Shown: one piece after another, positions 53,301 through 58,557 of the stretch | Position numbering within the stretch: position 1 is the stretch's first letter | Layout of the letters: each line of letters starts with the position of its first letter | Origin: Loripinus fragilis | Lineage: Eukaryota > Mollusca > Bivalvia > Lucinida > Lucinidae | Assembly (NCBI GenBank): GCA_964019695.1 | Contig: OZ026531.1 | Location: 3,539,201-3,603,200, forward strand | Reading direction: 5' to 3' | DNA length: 64,000 nucleotides | Made by a program: the position numbers and the translations under genes | Notes under the pieces: model-generated | Seen by the model: only the letters and a program-made list of their open reading frames with translations | What the model was told of the DNA's origin: nothing | The model's database searches: none

Positions 53301-53692
53301 ATGTTTGTTTTAACTGATTTTAGCTAACTCTTTTCTATCATAACCTATCATCTGTTTTTATCCTTCACTTTTATGCTTTTAAACCTCTGTACTATAATTC
53401 TTCCTTTTTGACTGTCTTGTACTAACAGACGCTGCGCCAACCTGCCTAGAATGTCCGTGGGGGCGTATTGGCAGTATAAAGAGAAAGAAAAAAAGAAAGA
53501 AAATAATATGTGTCATACCTGAAATTCTGTAGAATGATAATAGGCCTTCTCAAAGATAATAAATTTTCTTTTAGTCGATTTAACAACGATCTGGAAAGGT
53601 TTTATGTTATCCGCCTCATCAATGCTTGGCGTTGGGTGTAATGTCTTCTGTCCTACAGATTTTGTAAACTGGTAGCAAGCAGCTGAAAACAT
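35182..53692 (-). CDS. GSDME: Gasdermin E-like gene, whole coding span (8 exons)
   Basis: The eight exons listed separately join into one open frame of 474 codons plus stop. Exon lengths are 174, 242, 151, 256, 137, 120, 150 and 195, and every junction has GT-AG borders and matching phase. The protein starts MFSAACYQF, the M-F-x-x-A-x-x-x-F start usual in gasdermins. It then has a beta-rich N-terminal half (about residues 1-245), a linker with DETD/A (251-254) and DSVD/A (262-265), and a helical, leucine-rich C-terminal half (about 275-474). Family knowledge: gasdermins are cytosolic and autoinhibited; cleavage in the linker frees the N-terminal domain, which oligomerises in membranes and causes lytic cell death. 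GSDME is the caspase-3-cleaved branch, and invertebrate members are known. The length fits GSDME. Pejvakin is less likely because its C-terminal zinc-binding region is not seen. Function here is inferred from family resemblance. Introns run from about 0.8 to 3.8 kb and are filled with repeats. Confidence 0.88.
35405..35850. repeat. GATCAG element (type C1) split by MITE-I
   Basis: Left part 'gcgacttttgtagtccgctg', 'aaccagatcaggaccaaaat', 'gatctggatccaaac'; right part 'cccagcatgcaaagagttaa'. MITE-I lies between. Confidence 0.65.
35550..35791. mobile_element. MITE-I copy 2
   Basis: Ends 'tgagccgtgacatgagattt' and the complement of 'tgagccacggcatgtggttt', both then 'ccaaca.tgtgg'. Inside are 'gatcagagcctttgct', 'gtgttaagctactgactgaa' and 'tcgtctgagtctacacttgt'. 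Confidence 0.7.
35893..36040. repeat. Foldback repeat
   Basis: 'gtcttttgatatcaagttta', 'ccaggcaaggctttgagaacg' face 'cgttctcaaagccgagcctgg', 'taaacttcatatcaaaagac'. Loop about 30 bases. Confidence 0.75.
36243..36423 (-). mobile_element. SINE-3 copy
   Basis: A third tRNA-derived family. On the minus strand 'gctgtggtgtagtggataaa' is the A box and 'gcaggttcgattcccggctt' a near-perfect B box. A short body follows ('ccgtggccccgtctccat', 'gtgggacgttaaacacaaa'). Confidence 0.75.
36445..36600. mobile_element. MITE-A copy
   Basis: 'atttctcaaccaaaacatat', 'gaactgtctaaatgagatggttcttttgatcaccc'. Right end decayed. Confidence 0.7.
36601..37075. other. Unassigned intronic stretch
   Basis: Contains a small hairpin 'gcatttgctcttttagagcaaatgc' (36703-36727), also seen near 38701 as an imperfect copy. 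Nothing else supported. Confidence 0.4.
37076..37250. mobile_element. MITE-A copy (inverted orientation)
   Basis: 'tgagcgtaaaactgtaatta', 'aaacgtctcattgagacagtt', 'acccacaacatatgtta', ending 'tctggaggcctggag'. Confidence 0.75.
37251..38124. other. Unassigned intronic stretch
   Basis: No exon, hairpin or repeat was convincing. Confidence 0.35.
38128..38382 (-). mobile_element. SINE-2 copy, head missing
   Basis: Tail 'ttgtttgttttgttgcttta' at the left, body intact to 'ttgggctgggatcgaactc' (B box). It then runs directly into the tail of the next SINE-2. Confidence 0.78.
38383..38682 (-). mobile_element. SINE-2 copy
   Basis: Full pattern from 'atttgttttgttgctttatg' to 'gacacattatcagcttggat'. 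It is joined head-to-tail with the preceding copy, so one probably inserted into the other's head. Confidence 0.78.
38793..39150. mobile_element. Foldback element J
   Basis: The ends 'atgtgtggttcaggtta' and 'taacctgaaacacacaaat' are inverted, with inner 'cctaccctat' words. Inside is a 20-bp-stem hairpin at 38872-38921 ('ttggaagaaaatagcagaac'). Confidence 0.6.
39192..39341 (-). CDS. GSDME: GSDME-like exon 7 (residues 361-410)
   Basis: Acceptor GTTCATTCAG; donor GTG|GTAATT. It is exactly 50 codons, phase 0 to 0. It encodes G-I-V-A-A-M-G-E-L-F-D-A-I-T-E-L, an acidic D-D-E-E run, and A-Q-A-L-L-N-V: alternating helices fitting the C-terminal domain. A repeat (38793-39150) ends about 40 bases beyond the donor. 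Confidence 0.8.
39420..39505. repeat. GATCAG hairpin (type C3)
   Basis: 'gtggacactgatcaggcatc', 'acaagagctgcctgatcagggtctgctctgtttgc', then 'aaaagcattaaaaggcatct'. Nearly identical to 39620-39725. Confidence 0.75.
39560..39728. repeat. GATCAG hairpins (type C3), second set
   Basis: A decayed unit (39565-39620) and an intact one (39622-39725) that matches 39420-39505 almost base for base, a recent local duplication. Confidence 0.75.
39775..39906. repeat. TTG/TG low-complexity tract ending in a G run
   Basis: (TTG)n and (TG)n runs, then T12 or so, then about 15 G. Confidence 0.85.
39978..40137. repeat. 160-bp foldback
   Basis: 'agatcagctct', 'gttgagtaataat', 'aggtcagttgta' face 'acaagcag', 'aattattactcaat' and 'agagctgatct' around a loop near 40055. 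Confidence 0.7.
40519..40638 (-). CDS. GSDME: GSDME-like exon 6 (residues 321-360)
   Basis: Acceptor with a long pyrimidine tract ending CAG; donor ACT|GTAAGT, a near-consensus pair. It is exactly 40 codons, phase 0 to 0, and contains I-D-K-L-E-N-S then L-E-K-L-L-L-T-P-R-N-K-W-I-K-I-L-D. It is helical and leucine-rich, as expected for the autoinhibitory domain. It is too short and diverged to identify alone; the splice sites and phase place it in the gene. Confidence 0.78.
40745..40952 (-). mobile_element. SINE-1 copy, full length
   Basis: On the minus strand: A box 'gtggctcagtggtagagtgc', B box 'gtggattcgagcctc', body 'tgtccttaagcaagacac', 'gcttagtactggttcaacct', 'aactgaaagattgttgactg', tail '(aaac)n'. 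This is the best copy of the family here. Confidence 0.85.
41118..41492. mobile_element. MITE-A copy interrupted by MITE-B
   Basis: 'gcgtaaaattgtaataatttt', 'gtgttttgggcgctcaaaagaaccatctcatt' on the left and 'tctggaggcctgtttcacc' on the right of the insert. Confidence 0.7.
41243..41462. mobile_element. MITE-B copy nested in MITE-A
   Basis: CAATAAAACCTGTGTAAAAT to 'acacaggttttactg', flanked by TA (41241-41242, 41463-41464). Inner palindrome 'gcagaatgctctctttgagcattctgc'. Confidence 0.75.
41541..41732. mobile_element. MITE-A copy
   Basis: Full pattern with centre 'gaaccgtctcaatgagacgattc', ending 'tttatataaagctatgg'. Confidence 0.8.
41967..42453. mobile_element. MITE-E copy 1 (with internal C1 hairpin)
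   Basis: 'gcagggctcatcctgc' and 'cagggtaagccctgg' are inverted ends. Inner 'ggctacaaatataagtctttggc' and 'ggctacaacaaaatctgagcc' occur. The C1 hairpin (42185-42325, 'ggatcccaatcaggcccgac') sits where the MITE-E at 26112 has one. The stretch just before it (41790-41965) matches 7099-7345. Confidence 0.65.
42600..42720. repeat. GATCAG-related element (type C3, hairpin half lost)
   Basis: 'aagcaaacagagtagaccctgatctgggtctgctct' then 'gtggttaagggttaa'; it resembles 39420-39540 without the inner loop. Confidence 0.6.
42960..43050. mobile_element. MITE-A fragment
   Basis: 'gagcataaaattgtgattt', 'gtgctcaaaagaaccatctcat'; right half missing. Confidence 0.65.
43063..43256. mobile_element. MITE-A copy next to exon 5
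   Basis: Near-consensus copy with the perfect centre 'gaaccgtctcaatgagacggttc'. It ends 'tatctaaacctgtg', about 25 bases from the exon 5 donor. Confidence 0.82.
43283..43419 (-). CDS. GSDME: GSDME-like exon 5 (residues 275-320)
   Basis: Acceptor TTCTATTCACAG; donor GTG|GTGAGT. It completes an aspartate codon and then encodes an amphipathic stretch (H-P-K-E-V-F-K-G-I-L-D-L, then E-L-T-S-L-L-L-D-M-L), the start of the helical C-terminal domain. It ends in phase 0. A MITE begins about 25 bases into the next intron. Family identity rests mainly on its place in the joined frame, since the C-terminal domain is poorly conserved. Confidence 0.82.
43570..43800. mobile_element. MITE-K copy 1
   Basis: GGGCC.. 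ends, ATAT duplicated on both sides (43566-43569 and 43801-43804). Internal 'cttgcaaacaacaaaggcac', 'gactgatcagcacctttgtt', 'ctgaagacaggtttt'. Matches 49148-49380 and 62145-62385. Confidence 0.78.
43870..44165. mobile_element. MITE-A copy interrupted by a 101-bp element
   Basis: The left half ends '..tctcaaccaaaa', the right half resumes 'aaaacatgttgttggtactc', and the centre is 'gaaccgtcccaatgagacagttc'. Confidence 0.75.
43930..44030. mobile_element. 101-bp miniature inverted-repeat element
   Basis: CACTCCTGCGACTAG at the left, CTAGTCGTAGGAGTG at the right, sitting in MITE-A with an AAAA repeat at both borders. The inner 'gatcagatctgatc' is palindromic. Confidence 0.75.
44166..44486. repeat. 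Degenerate tandem repeat of about 65 bp
   Basis: Units with 'atgttgcttatag.tg.agaa', 'atggtacatatatcccacca' and 'aattaggagttatacatg'; four to five recognisable. They stop a few bases short of the exon 4 donor. Confidence 0.7.
44491..44746 (-). CDS. GSDME: GSDME-like exon 4 (residues 190-275): end of pore domain and caspase linker
   Basis: Acceptor TTTATTTACCAG; donor TTAG|GTATAT. The first part (I-V-L-A-P-N-T-S-I-A-Y-N-L) is the conserved strand seen in gasdermins as 'ppnT.iAysv.el'. The second part is a charged, flexible stretch, G-G-F-K-D-S-V-G-Y-D-E-T-D-A, then S-S-D-S-V-D-A-G. DETD/A (bases 44552-44563) and DSVD/A (44519-44530) both fit the D-x-x-D/small-residue rule for caspase-3/7. They lie where GSDME is cut in other animals, near residue 270. 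Cleavage itself is inferred. The exon ends with one base of codon 275. Confidence 0.87.
44812..45045. mobile_element. MITE-L copy (TTAAAGCGCCA ends) with C3 hairpin centre
   Basis: 'taacccttaatgcgccaatc' and 'ttggcgctttaagggtta' are the inverted ends. Inner 'gtcgtctgctgaaatg' and 'atttcagcagacgac' also pair, and the centre is 'cagactgctcctataggagcagtctg'. About 235 bp, and the most complete version of the GATCAG hairpin family. Confidence 0.82.
45057..45099. repeat. 19-bp-stem hairpin
   Basis: 'agagataaaatgtgaggc' faces 'gcctcgcattttatctct'. Confidence 0.7.
45100..45900. other. Unassigned intronic stretch
   Basis: No supported feature. Confidence 0.35.
45903..46114. mobile_element. MITE-L copy with C3 centre
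   Basis: 'agtccttaaaatgccagcaa' to 'gcgctttaagagtta'; centre 'agattgctcctacaggagcagtct'. Confidence 0.75.
46115..46625. other. Unassigned intronic stretch
   Basis: No supported feature. Confidence 0.35.
46627..47150. mobile_element. MITE-A copy split by SINE-2
   Basis: 'aggtttagataaacaaaaat', '..gtgtaaaattg' left and 'aaaattgtgaatattttctt', '..ctagaggcctg' right of the SINE. Confidence 0.8.
46660..46979 (-). mobile_element. SINE-2 copy nested in MITE-A, with target duplication
   Basis: Full-length. On the minus strand the head is 'ggaccgcgtagcgcagtcgg' (A box) and 'gggtcgcgagtttgatccc' (B box); the tail is 'gtaaagcaacaaacaaac'. AAAATTG(T) is repeated on both sides (about 46655-46662 and 46980-46987), the duplication expected of LINE-driven retroposition. 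Confidence 0.85.
47262..47566 (-). mobile_element. SINE-2 body with a SINE-1-type head
   Basis: Body and tail are SINE-2 ('tttgttttgttgctttacgt', 'gtaactgacaacaaccc'). The tRNA-like head 'gtggtagagtgcttgactcc' is that of SINE-1, so this is a chimaera. Its head starts about 20 bases into the intron after exon 3. Confidence 0.75.
47585..47735 (-). CDS. GSDME: GSDME-like exon 3 (residues 139-189)
   Basis: Acceptor TTCTTTTCCAG; donor TCG|GTAACA. The exon begins R-I-N-L-D-H-P-Y-I-Q-Q and contains K-V-L-C-I-I-T-G-V. Together with the preceding lysines this matches the gasdermin pattern K-(I/L)-N-x-D-H ... V-L-C-(V/I), a strong family marker in the second half of the pore-forming domain. It begins with one base completing the split codon and ends in phase 0. 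A SINE begins about 20 bases into the next intron. Confidence 0.88.
47764..48012. mobile_element. MITE-L copy with C3 centre
   Basis: 'agcccttgaagcgccaagaa' to 'gattggcgctgtaagagtta'; centre 'gaaggctcctattggagcagtc'. Confidence 0.8.
48230..48510 (-). mobile_element. SINE-1 copy with an internal duplication
   Basis: 'cccagttgacaatttttcag' occurs twice (48262 and 48328), then the usual body 'gaaccagtattactaggcaagga', 'tgtcttgctcaaggacgcaa' and a head with 'ctctactactgagccac' (inverted A box). Confidence 0.75.
48690..48852. repeat. GATCAG element (type C1), decayed
   Basis: 'ttctttgcatgcagagtaat', 'tttggatccagataagggca', 'agtcaccactagcaaagaaa'; hairpin half lost. Confidence 0.6.
48853..49147. 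other. Unassigned intronic stretch
   Basis: No supported feature. Confidence 0.35.
49148..49380. mobile_element. MITE-K copy 2
   Basis: GGGCCTTG.. to ..CGCGGCC(A), AAAT on both sides. Internal 'ggtcttcaggttttcc', 'cagagactagctagaaa', 'aggcgctgatcagtctg'. Confidence 0.75.
49440..49640. mobile_element. MITE-A copy (decayed)
   Basis: 'ttatttctcaaccaaaacat', 'gaactgttgcaatcagacag', 'gatgggtattaaagaaattg'. Confidence 0.7.
49838..49900. repeat. Hairpin with 20-bp-plus stem
   Basis: 'gcatacaaatgtgaatgaaa' faces 'ttcattcacatttttatgc' with the palindrome 'aaaacatgtttt' at the centre. Confidence 0.7.
50074..50315 (-). CDS. GSDME: GSDME-like exon 2 (residues 59-139)
   Basis: The exon lies between acceptor TTGTTCCAG and donor GAA|GTATGA. 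It begins L-S-D-I-L, which continues exon 1's ..TEFQ as in other gasdermins (a short hydrophobic stretch then D-I-L). It ends ..LLDELSK plus two bases. It encodes the central strands of the pore-forming domain, with alternating charged and hydrophobic residues (V-T-L-D-I-K-F-G-K-V-V-K-L-E-V). Length 242 leaves two bases, which the first base of exon 3 completes as lysine. The open frame runs on into the intron in both directions, but those extensions are not part of the gene. Confidence 0.88.
50590..50720. mobile_element. MITE-A fragment
   Basis: 'gaactgtctcattgagacagttc', 'ctcccacaacttatgttttgg', 'aaaattgttaatattttctta'. Confidence 0.7.
51294..53290 (+). pseudogene. LINE reverse transcriptase remnant
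   Basis: In order: H-G-F-R-E-K-R-S-C-E-T-Q-L (51294 on), D-F-S-K-A-F-Y-K-V-N-H, W-I-R-A-F-L, V-T-S-G-V-P-Q-G-S-V-L-G-P, Y-I-N-D-L-P and the catalytic F-A-D-D (about 51657-51668). The thumb and tail follow (N-S-L-V-R-P-Q-L-E-Y-A-S-A-V-W-D; R-R-A-A-R). D-F-S-K-A-F-Y has Y where D is usual. Frameshifts near 51895 and 52190 break it. After the inserted element the frame resumes with Q-V-S-T-S-T-D-Y-Y-K and ends at a stop near 53289. Not functional. Confidence 0.88.
52326..53132. mobile_element. 807-bp DNA element inside the LINE, 9-bp duplication
   Basis: ACCTTCAGG is present at both borders (52317-52325 and 53133-53141); removing the insert restores a continuous LINE frame (M-T-F-R-Q-V). Ends are GGTCACTGGACGTTTCGGCC and the complement of GGTTCCGGGTCATTTCGGCC. 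AATTTCGGCCCAT recurs two to three times inside each end. No transposase frame. Nine-base duplications are typical of Mutator-like elements, but the family is not established. Confidence 0.85.
53519..53692 (-). CDS. GSDME: GSDME-like exon 1 (residues 1-58, start codon)
   Basis: The chosen ATG (complement of 53690-53692) gives MFSAACYQFTKSVG, the usual gasdermin start. An in-frame upstream ATG would add about ten residues (MGPFSHHKKI), which no family feature supports. The exon encodes the first helix and the strand region with S-I-D-E-A-D and I-V-V-K. It ends ..TEFQ at donor CAG|GTATGA in phase 0. Only about a dozen bases of intron separate the donor from the tail of an opposite-strand LINE. 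I cannot tell whether the 5' UTR lies in this exon or in another one upstream. Confidence 0.87.
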
Positions 53693-53960
53693 TATTTTCT
53701 TGTGATGAGAAAAGGGTCCCATAAAACTGCGGAATTCAGATTGCGATTAAAGCCCACTGCAAACGCGCAAAGTTGGAAACAAGGTAATCAGTAGTTAGTT
53801 TAAAGCTTTATCTCAGTGTCTTGCACATTCGTTATATCATAAATTGTCTGTCAAGCTTGCAACTTGGCATTGAAAAGGAACAAAAATCGTAAATTTATTT
53901 CCCCGAAAGGCGGAAGTAAACTAAACTTCGGATAACCTCTGAACTTTAGAATTTATTTCC
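53693..53960 (-). promoter_or_regulatory. Presumed 5' UTR/promoter region of the GSDME-like gene
   Basis: This is the only stretch upstream of the start codon not assigned to a repeat. It contains GGAAGT/TTCCGG-type words (53932-53965) of the ETS kind and no clear TATA box. TTTGCAG and TTCCGCAG lie just upstream of the ATG on the minus strand and could be acceptors for an upstream non-coding exon. The regulatory role is inferred from position only. Confidence 0.3.
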
Positions 53961-54085
53961 GGATTGGAATAGAATAGAATTTTATTTAGCACCCTTGTTT
54001 GGGGGACTGCATTTTAAAATAATAAAACTTTTAAAGTGAGACTTCCCTCATGAGACTTCCCTTTTGAGACTTCCCTCATGAATAC
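53961..54085. repeat. Short tandem 'gagacttccct(c)atga' repeat before a LINE fragment
   Basis: Three tandem copies at 54039-54080. The stretch just before is A+T-rich and unassigned. Confidence 0.6.
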
Positions 54086-54087
54086 TG

Positions 54088-55250
54088 GACTACATGGTGC
54101 GAATGGCCTTTGCCCGGAGACCTCCTATGTCATCTATAGAGCATACGTGTTACCGCGTCTACTTTACGGTCTTGACGTATTAAGCCTCACGCAGGGTCAG
54201 GTGGAATAATTATCCAGATACCACATACAAACATTACGTAATATACAGTCTTTACCGCAACGTACAGCATGTGCTGCATTGTATATGTTCCTCGGAGCTC
54301 TACCTTTGGAGGCGGAACTACATAAGAGGCGTTTGAGCTTCCTAAACAGTGTTATAACCAGTGACAACGAGTGTCTCAAGGGTCTAGTTCAGAGACAACT
54401 TGCCTGTTCATTTAATGTTAAAAGCAGCTTCTTCAACATTACAAGTAAAATTCTGGAAAAATATGAACTCCCATCCTTAAGTCAGCTCCTATGTAGCTCA
54501 TATAGTAAACTATAGTGGAAACATACATATGTGAAAGCAGTTAACAAATTTTGGTCAAAGCAACTTGTTAGTGAAATTAAAACCAAGAAAAGTCTTAAAT
54601 ATCTCCCAGTTGATAACTTAAGGATCGGTTCAACACATCTAGTGTGGCGCAGTCTCGACTCGACAGTATCGGACGTGAGAAAAGGGATCACAAAGGCCAG
54701 AATTCTAACAGGGACCTACTTACTGCAAAAAACCAGGAATTCATTCAGTGGTGGAACAGTAGATCCGGTATGCCGCCATTGTCGATTGGAGGATGAAGAC
54801 CTGCTGCATGTGTTGGCTCGATGTCCGGCCTATTTCGAGATTAGAAAATACACAGTACAGTTATTAAAGGACATTGTTGTCAGAAAAACAAATTTAGAAA
54901 CCTGGTATAGTTACGCAAAAGACTGGTCAGTTATCCTTAAAGTCCTGGTGTGTTTTGAAACATTGGTTAAGGCGTTGCCTGCTCTTCAAGGAACAGAAGA
55001 TGAAATAGAACGATTATCAAGAAACTGTTTTTACAAAATCCATGTTTGAAAACTACAACTGGAAAATATAGAACGGTCGGTGAAAATGGCTGCCCACAAA
55101 GGCTAACTCAATGTACATAGACTTCTATCTAGTTTGAAGTTAAGTTTTAAAATGAAGTTTTTACAAGACTTTTAACCATACATTATTTTAAACTCCTGTT
55201 AACGCAAGAGGTGCTTCTGTACAGAAGGAAAATACATTCGAAAGAAGAAG
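54088..55250 (+). pseudogene. LINE fragment, C-terminal part of ORF2
   Basis: Coding remnants: Y-R-A-Y-V-L-P-R-L-L-Y-G-L-D-V-L, then N-I-Q-S-L-P-Q-R-T, M-F-L-G-A-L-P-L-E-A-E-L-H-K-R-R-L-S-F (typical of the region after the reverse transcriptase thumb in molluscan LINEs), T-H-L-V-W-R-S-L, and a zinc-knuckle-like C-R-H-C-R-L-E-D-E-D-L-L-H-V-L-A-R-C. Stops near 54207 and 54513 break it; the last frame ends at 55047-55049. A 3' UTR and tail ('gaaagaagaagaaagaag') end near 55255. The longest open piece (54531-55049) is not a host gene. Confidence 0.82.
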
Positions 55251-55319
55251 AAAGAAGTCCCGTGATAAAGATCTATACAGTATTTAAAAAAAAGAACCGT
55301 CTGAGAATTAGCCCTACTA

Positions 55320-55465
55320 TGTTCTTGATAAAGGTCCCACTAATTTCCATCATCTAAGGGAGCAGTCTGACCTGGATCAATAGGCCTACTGTTTGCACTA
55401 TATAACGGATGAGAGAGCAGACTACAAAAATCGTGAATCGGCGGGCAAAGGGTTTATTGATATAT
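55320..55465. repeat. GATCAG-related element (type C3), decayed
   Basis: 'aagggagcagtctgacctgg', 'actgtttgcactatata', 'gagagcagactacaaaaa'. Confidence 0.5.
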
Positions 55466-56932
55466 ATAATAACTCATGTCCTGATCTGGCTTTATTTTTT
55501 TAAGCAAAAAAGCAAAAACACTGTAGATACTGATCAGGTGGTTTAAGGAAAAATAACGGACCAGAAGCTACACTGTTTTCTTTTGGTTGAAAATCAGTGG
55601 CGGATCCAGAGGGGAGGCTTGTATAGGGGGGGGGGGGTGTACCAGTATCCTATATCCCTGGAAGTAAACAGGAAAATATCCCCTTAATTAAATTTCCTAA
55701 GTATCTTGTATCCCTGGAAGTAAACAAAAATATCCCTGAAATTATCAACACAAAATAGACGTACGAGTACAGGAACATTTTGTAAAGTACATACTTCATG
55801 TAATGGTTTCTGTTCTATAACTTTGCGCATTCTTATTGCTATTGAGTGTTATATTTCATCGACTTAGCTTTTGCATATACATATTCAAGTAAGCAAAACA
55901 GACAATACACATTGATCCTTGAAGTTCATCATTTTTTTTGCCTCAAAATGCCTTCCTCCAGTTGCAGTATATCATCATTACAGTTTTAAGCTCATATGAT
56001 CCCAAGGCTCAAGCGAGGCTATAGAATGGTTATCCAGGCATGGCCTCTTTGGTATGTCATCGTTGTTTTCGTCTTCCATTTAAAGGGGCTCTTGCATGGT
56101 ATGGGAAATTAACATTGGAGTCTGCCCACGCTTGGATTTTTATAATATTATGTTATTTAAATGTCTGGGGTATAACTTTAAGGTTTATGGCGCGTTTGAG
56201 TTTTTATGCAATTCCATTGCTAATTTATGACGTCATGAATGATATCACTATAATACCTTAGGGTAGCCAGTTATAATCATTTCTAAAGTAATTTGACATA
56301 TCATGTAACAGGCGGAGAAATGTTATATTAAATAGCTATATCATTGATAAGTTCGTTGTTACTTAAAATGGCTTTGTATGTTATATGATATTGGGTGGGC
56401 ATTCATTTTTATAGCATGGTATCCCAATTTTCGACTGTATATTTTGTATTCAGTCAAATTTGGAATGAACATTTTTACAGGTTGCGGTCTTTGTCAAGAT
56501 ACCATTTCAACATATAAACTATCCATATATGTTAAGAATATGTAGACCAAATTTCATGAAATTTAAGGACCGGTAACATATTTTTTCAACTTGATGTAAA
56601 CACATGGCCCTAATTCATCGAAATGTAAAAAATACAATAATTATGTTCAAGTGTAAAACATACTTGAATACTTGCTTAGCTTGAATCATCATGCTAGTAC
56701 GTTTATTAATAGGAGTTGATATGTTCAGTGTTTTCCCCTATAATGGATTGGAAAAAAAAAATTCTTTGATATTAAGTGCCACGATTCTTATCTGATGAAG
56801 TGCTTACACAATAATATTAGCCAAAATGATACAATATGTTGACACATGTACTTAACACATCTAGTTTCTAACATTAAAACTACATCTAGTTAATTTTACA
56901 CTTAATATGTAACATAATTAAGAATTTTAATT

Positions 56933-56998
56933 CATACAGAAGAGAAACCTTATGACAAGTCAGTTCATACAGGAGAAGAACCTTATATCTATGATTTT
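56933..56998 (+). pseudogene. C2H2 zinc-finger remnant
   Basis: Reads H-T-E-E-K-P-Y-D-K-S-V-H-T-G-E-E-P-Y: two H-T-G-E-K-P-Y linkers, the signature between C2H2 fingers. Only five residues lie between them instead of about 21, and no C-x2-C or H-x3-H remains. It looks like a decayed, internally deleted scrap of a multi-finger gene carried in the transposon. Confidence 0.55.
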
Positions 56999-57902
56999 AT
57001 AATTGTAAGACTCATTAATAAACCTGCTTCACAAAAATAACCCCCTGTCAAACATATTGGTTAAAATTAACCATTTCGGTCATAGATAACTCTTGGCTTC
57101 AAAGGTATTGCTAATTTAATGCTTAAATCTTCTTTGCTCTTTCTGTTTTGTGAAACTGATTTCCATCAAACAGCAACATTTATACTTTAGCTGGCTGTAT
57201 ATTCTAGGCATACAGTTTTGTTTCTGGACCTCACTTATTCACGTAGAACACTGTTTTATGATACCTTTGCTAAGACTCTGTTACACGTTATCCTGGTCAC
57301 GGCACCAAAATGTGGTTACTCTAGTTCAGTTGGGATGTAAAGGAAATATTGAGTCTTCTTGTTTTCACATGTTTATTGTTAGGATATTATGTTTCGTAAA
57401 CAATACCATGCAGGACTTGAGGAAGTGATACACATTTCTGACCATTGAATCATTTAAAATTGTCTAAACATGTCTTTCTTTAAGAAAAGTGAAAGTAGAT
57501 TTAAAAACAACCTTCTTATGTCGAGTTATTGATTCATTTGAACTAAATAATTAATTTTGCTAAAACTGACCTATACCCATAAGAGGAAGGAAATGACAAA
57601 GTTACCGGTTTTGGATTTTCATGATATTTGGCTCAGATCAGCAGTTTATATATGACATGTTTTTGTGATAATATGATATCTTGACAAAGACTAGAACATA
57701 TCCATCTTTTGAATTGAATGTTGAATGTTATGTAATTTTTTGAAAAAAAATATTGAAATTTTACAATCACTTCTTCTGAAAACGTAAACCATAATTTATC
57801 CAAATGGTTTTGTGGTATTAAAATAATGTCTATGGTATTTTGGATTCAATCTAGATGACAAATCATAGAAATAAACAAAACTATAGATTTAGGACATAGA
57901 AG

Positions 57903-57983
57903 TTTAGAGACAGGTACCACATCAAAGGTGGAGTACGTCAGGGTTGTTTCCTAAGCCTTATTCTTAACTATCTAATTCGATAA
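57903..57983 (+). pseudogene. Reverse transcriptase scrap
   Basis: Contains K-G-G-V-R-Q-G-C-F-L-S-L followed by L-N-Y-L-I-R and a stop. G-V-R-Q-G-C-x-L-S-P is the core motif 4 of RTE/craniate-type LINE reverse transcriptases. Only about 27 codons are readable. Confidence 0.5.
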
Positions 57984-58197
57984 ATACATTTTCATAGTTC
58001 GTATATAATGAGTTATTAATATGCAAAGTTTGAAGAAAATCCATGCGTGGGCACAGATGAAAGTACCCCTTTTGAAGAAGTGTATTTCTTATGTCAGTCG
58101 GCCAATTGTGATCAAACTACATGTGTATAATGGTAAATGTTACATAAGTTTATGTCTGATTGTATTGGACATATTCAACATAAAGCTTCCATATTTG

Positions 58198-58340
58198 TTT
58201 TTGTTTGATTTGATTCTTTACGTCCCATCAACAATCTTTCAGTTAAACAGGGACGGGTCTTCCTGGGTTGAACAAGTACTAAGCTAGGATAAATGTGTCT
58301 TGCTCAAGGACCACAATGCAGTGATGCCGGTGAATAAAAA
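58198..58340 (-). mobile_element. SINE-1 fragment inside the 4.5-kb transposon
   Basis: Tail 'tttgtttgatttgattcttt', body to 'accacaatgcagtgatgccg'; head missing. Confidence 0.75.
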
Positions 58341-58557
58341 ATAGACTTATGATGGGAAATCTCTAAAATACATGCAATGATGGCAAACAATTCACATATT
58401 TAGCATGTAAGAAGATCTTGTGGTCTCCAATATAAATTGTGCCATCAAGTCCCTTTCAATAGCTCCTATATACTTTTTATTGAGACAACTTTAAAACATC
58501 TCTCAAACCTTCATGCTCACAGCTTATACATGTATTACCAGGCCCCAAAGGGCAATC

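Larger units (their letters stand above)
51294..53505 (+). mobile_element. LINE (non-LTR retrotransposon), 5'-truncated, in gasdermin intron 1
   Basis: This is the 3' part of a LINE of the CR1/Jockey-like group, opposite in strand to the gasdermin. Coding remnants (next entry) run to about 53290. A 3' UTR with 'ctgcgccaacctgcctagaa' follows, and an A/G-rich tail ('gagaaagaaaaaaagaaaga') ends near 53505, about 14 bases from the exon 1 donor. The left border may extend to about 51230. An 807-bp transposon interrupts it at 52326-53132. Confidence 0.85.

Noticed and set aside
54531..55049. 172-codon plus-strand frame as a host gene
   Set aside because: It is the tail of a LINE ORF2, with the same reading continuing upstream through stops and a LINE 3' end downstream.
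56040..56261. 73-codon hydrophobic frame as a membrane protein
   Set aside because: Chance hydrophobicity from A+T-rich codons inside a transposon; no homologous pattern recognised.
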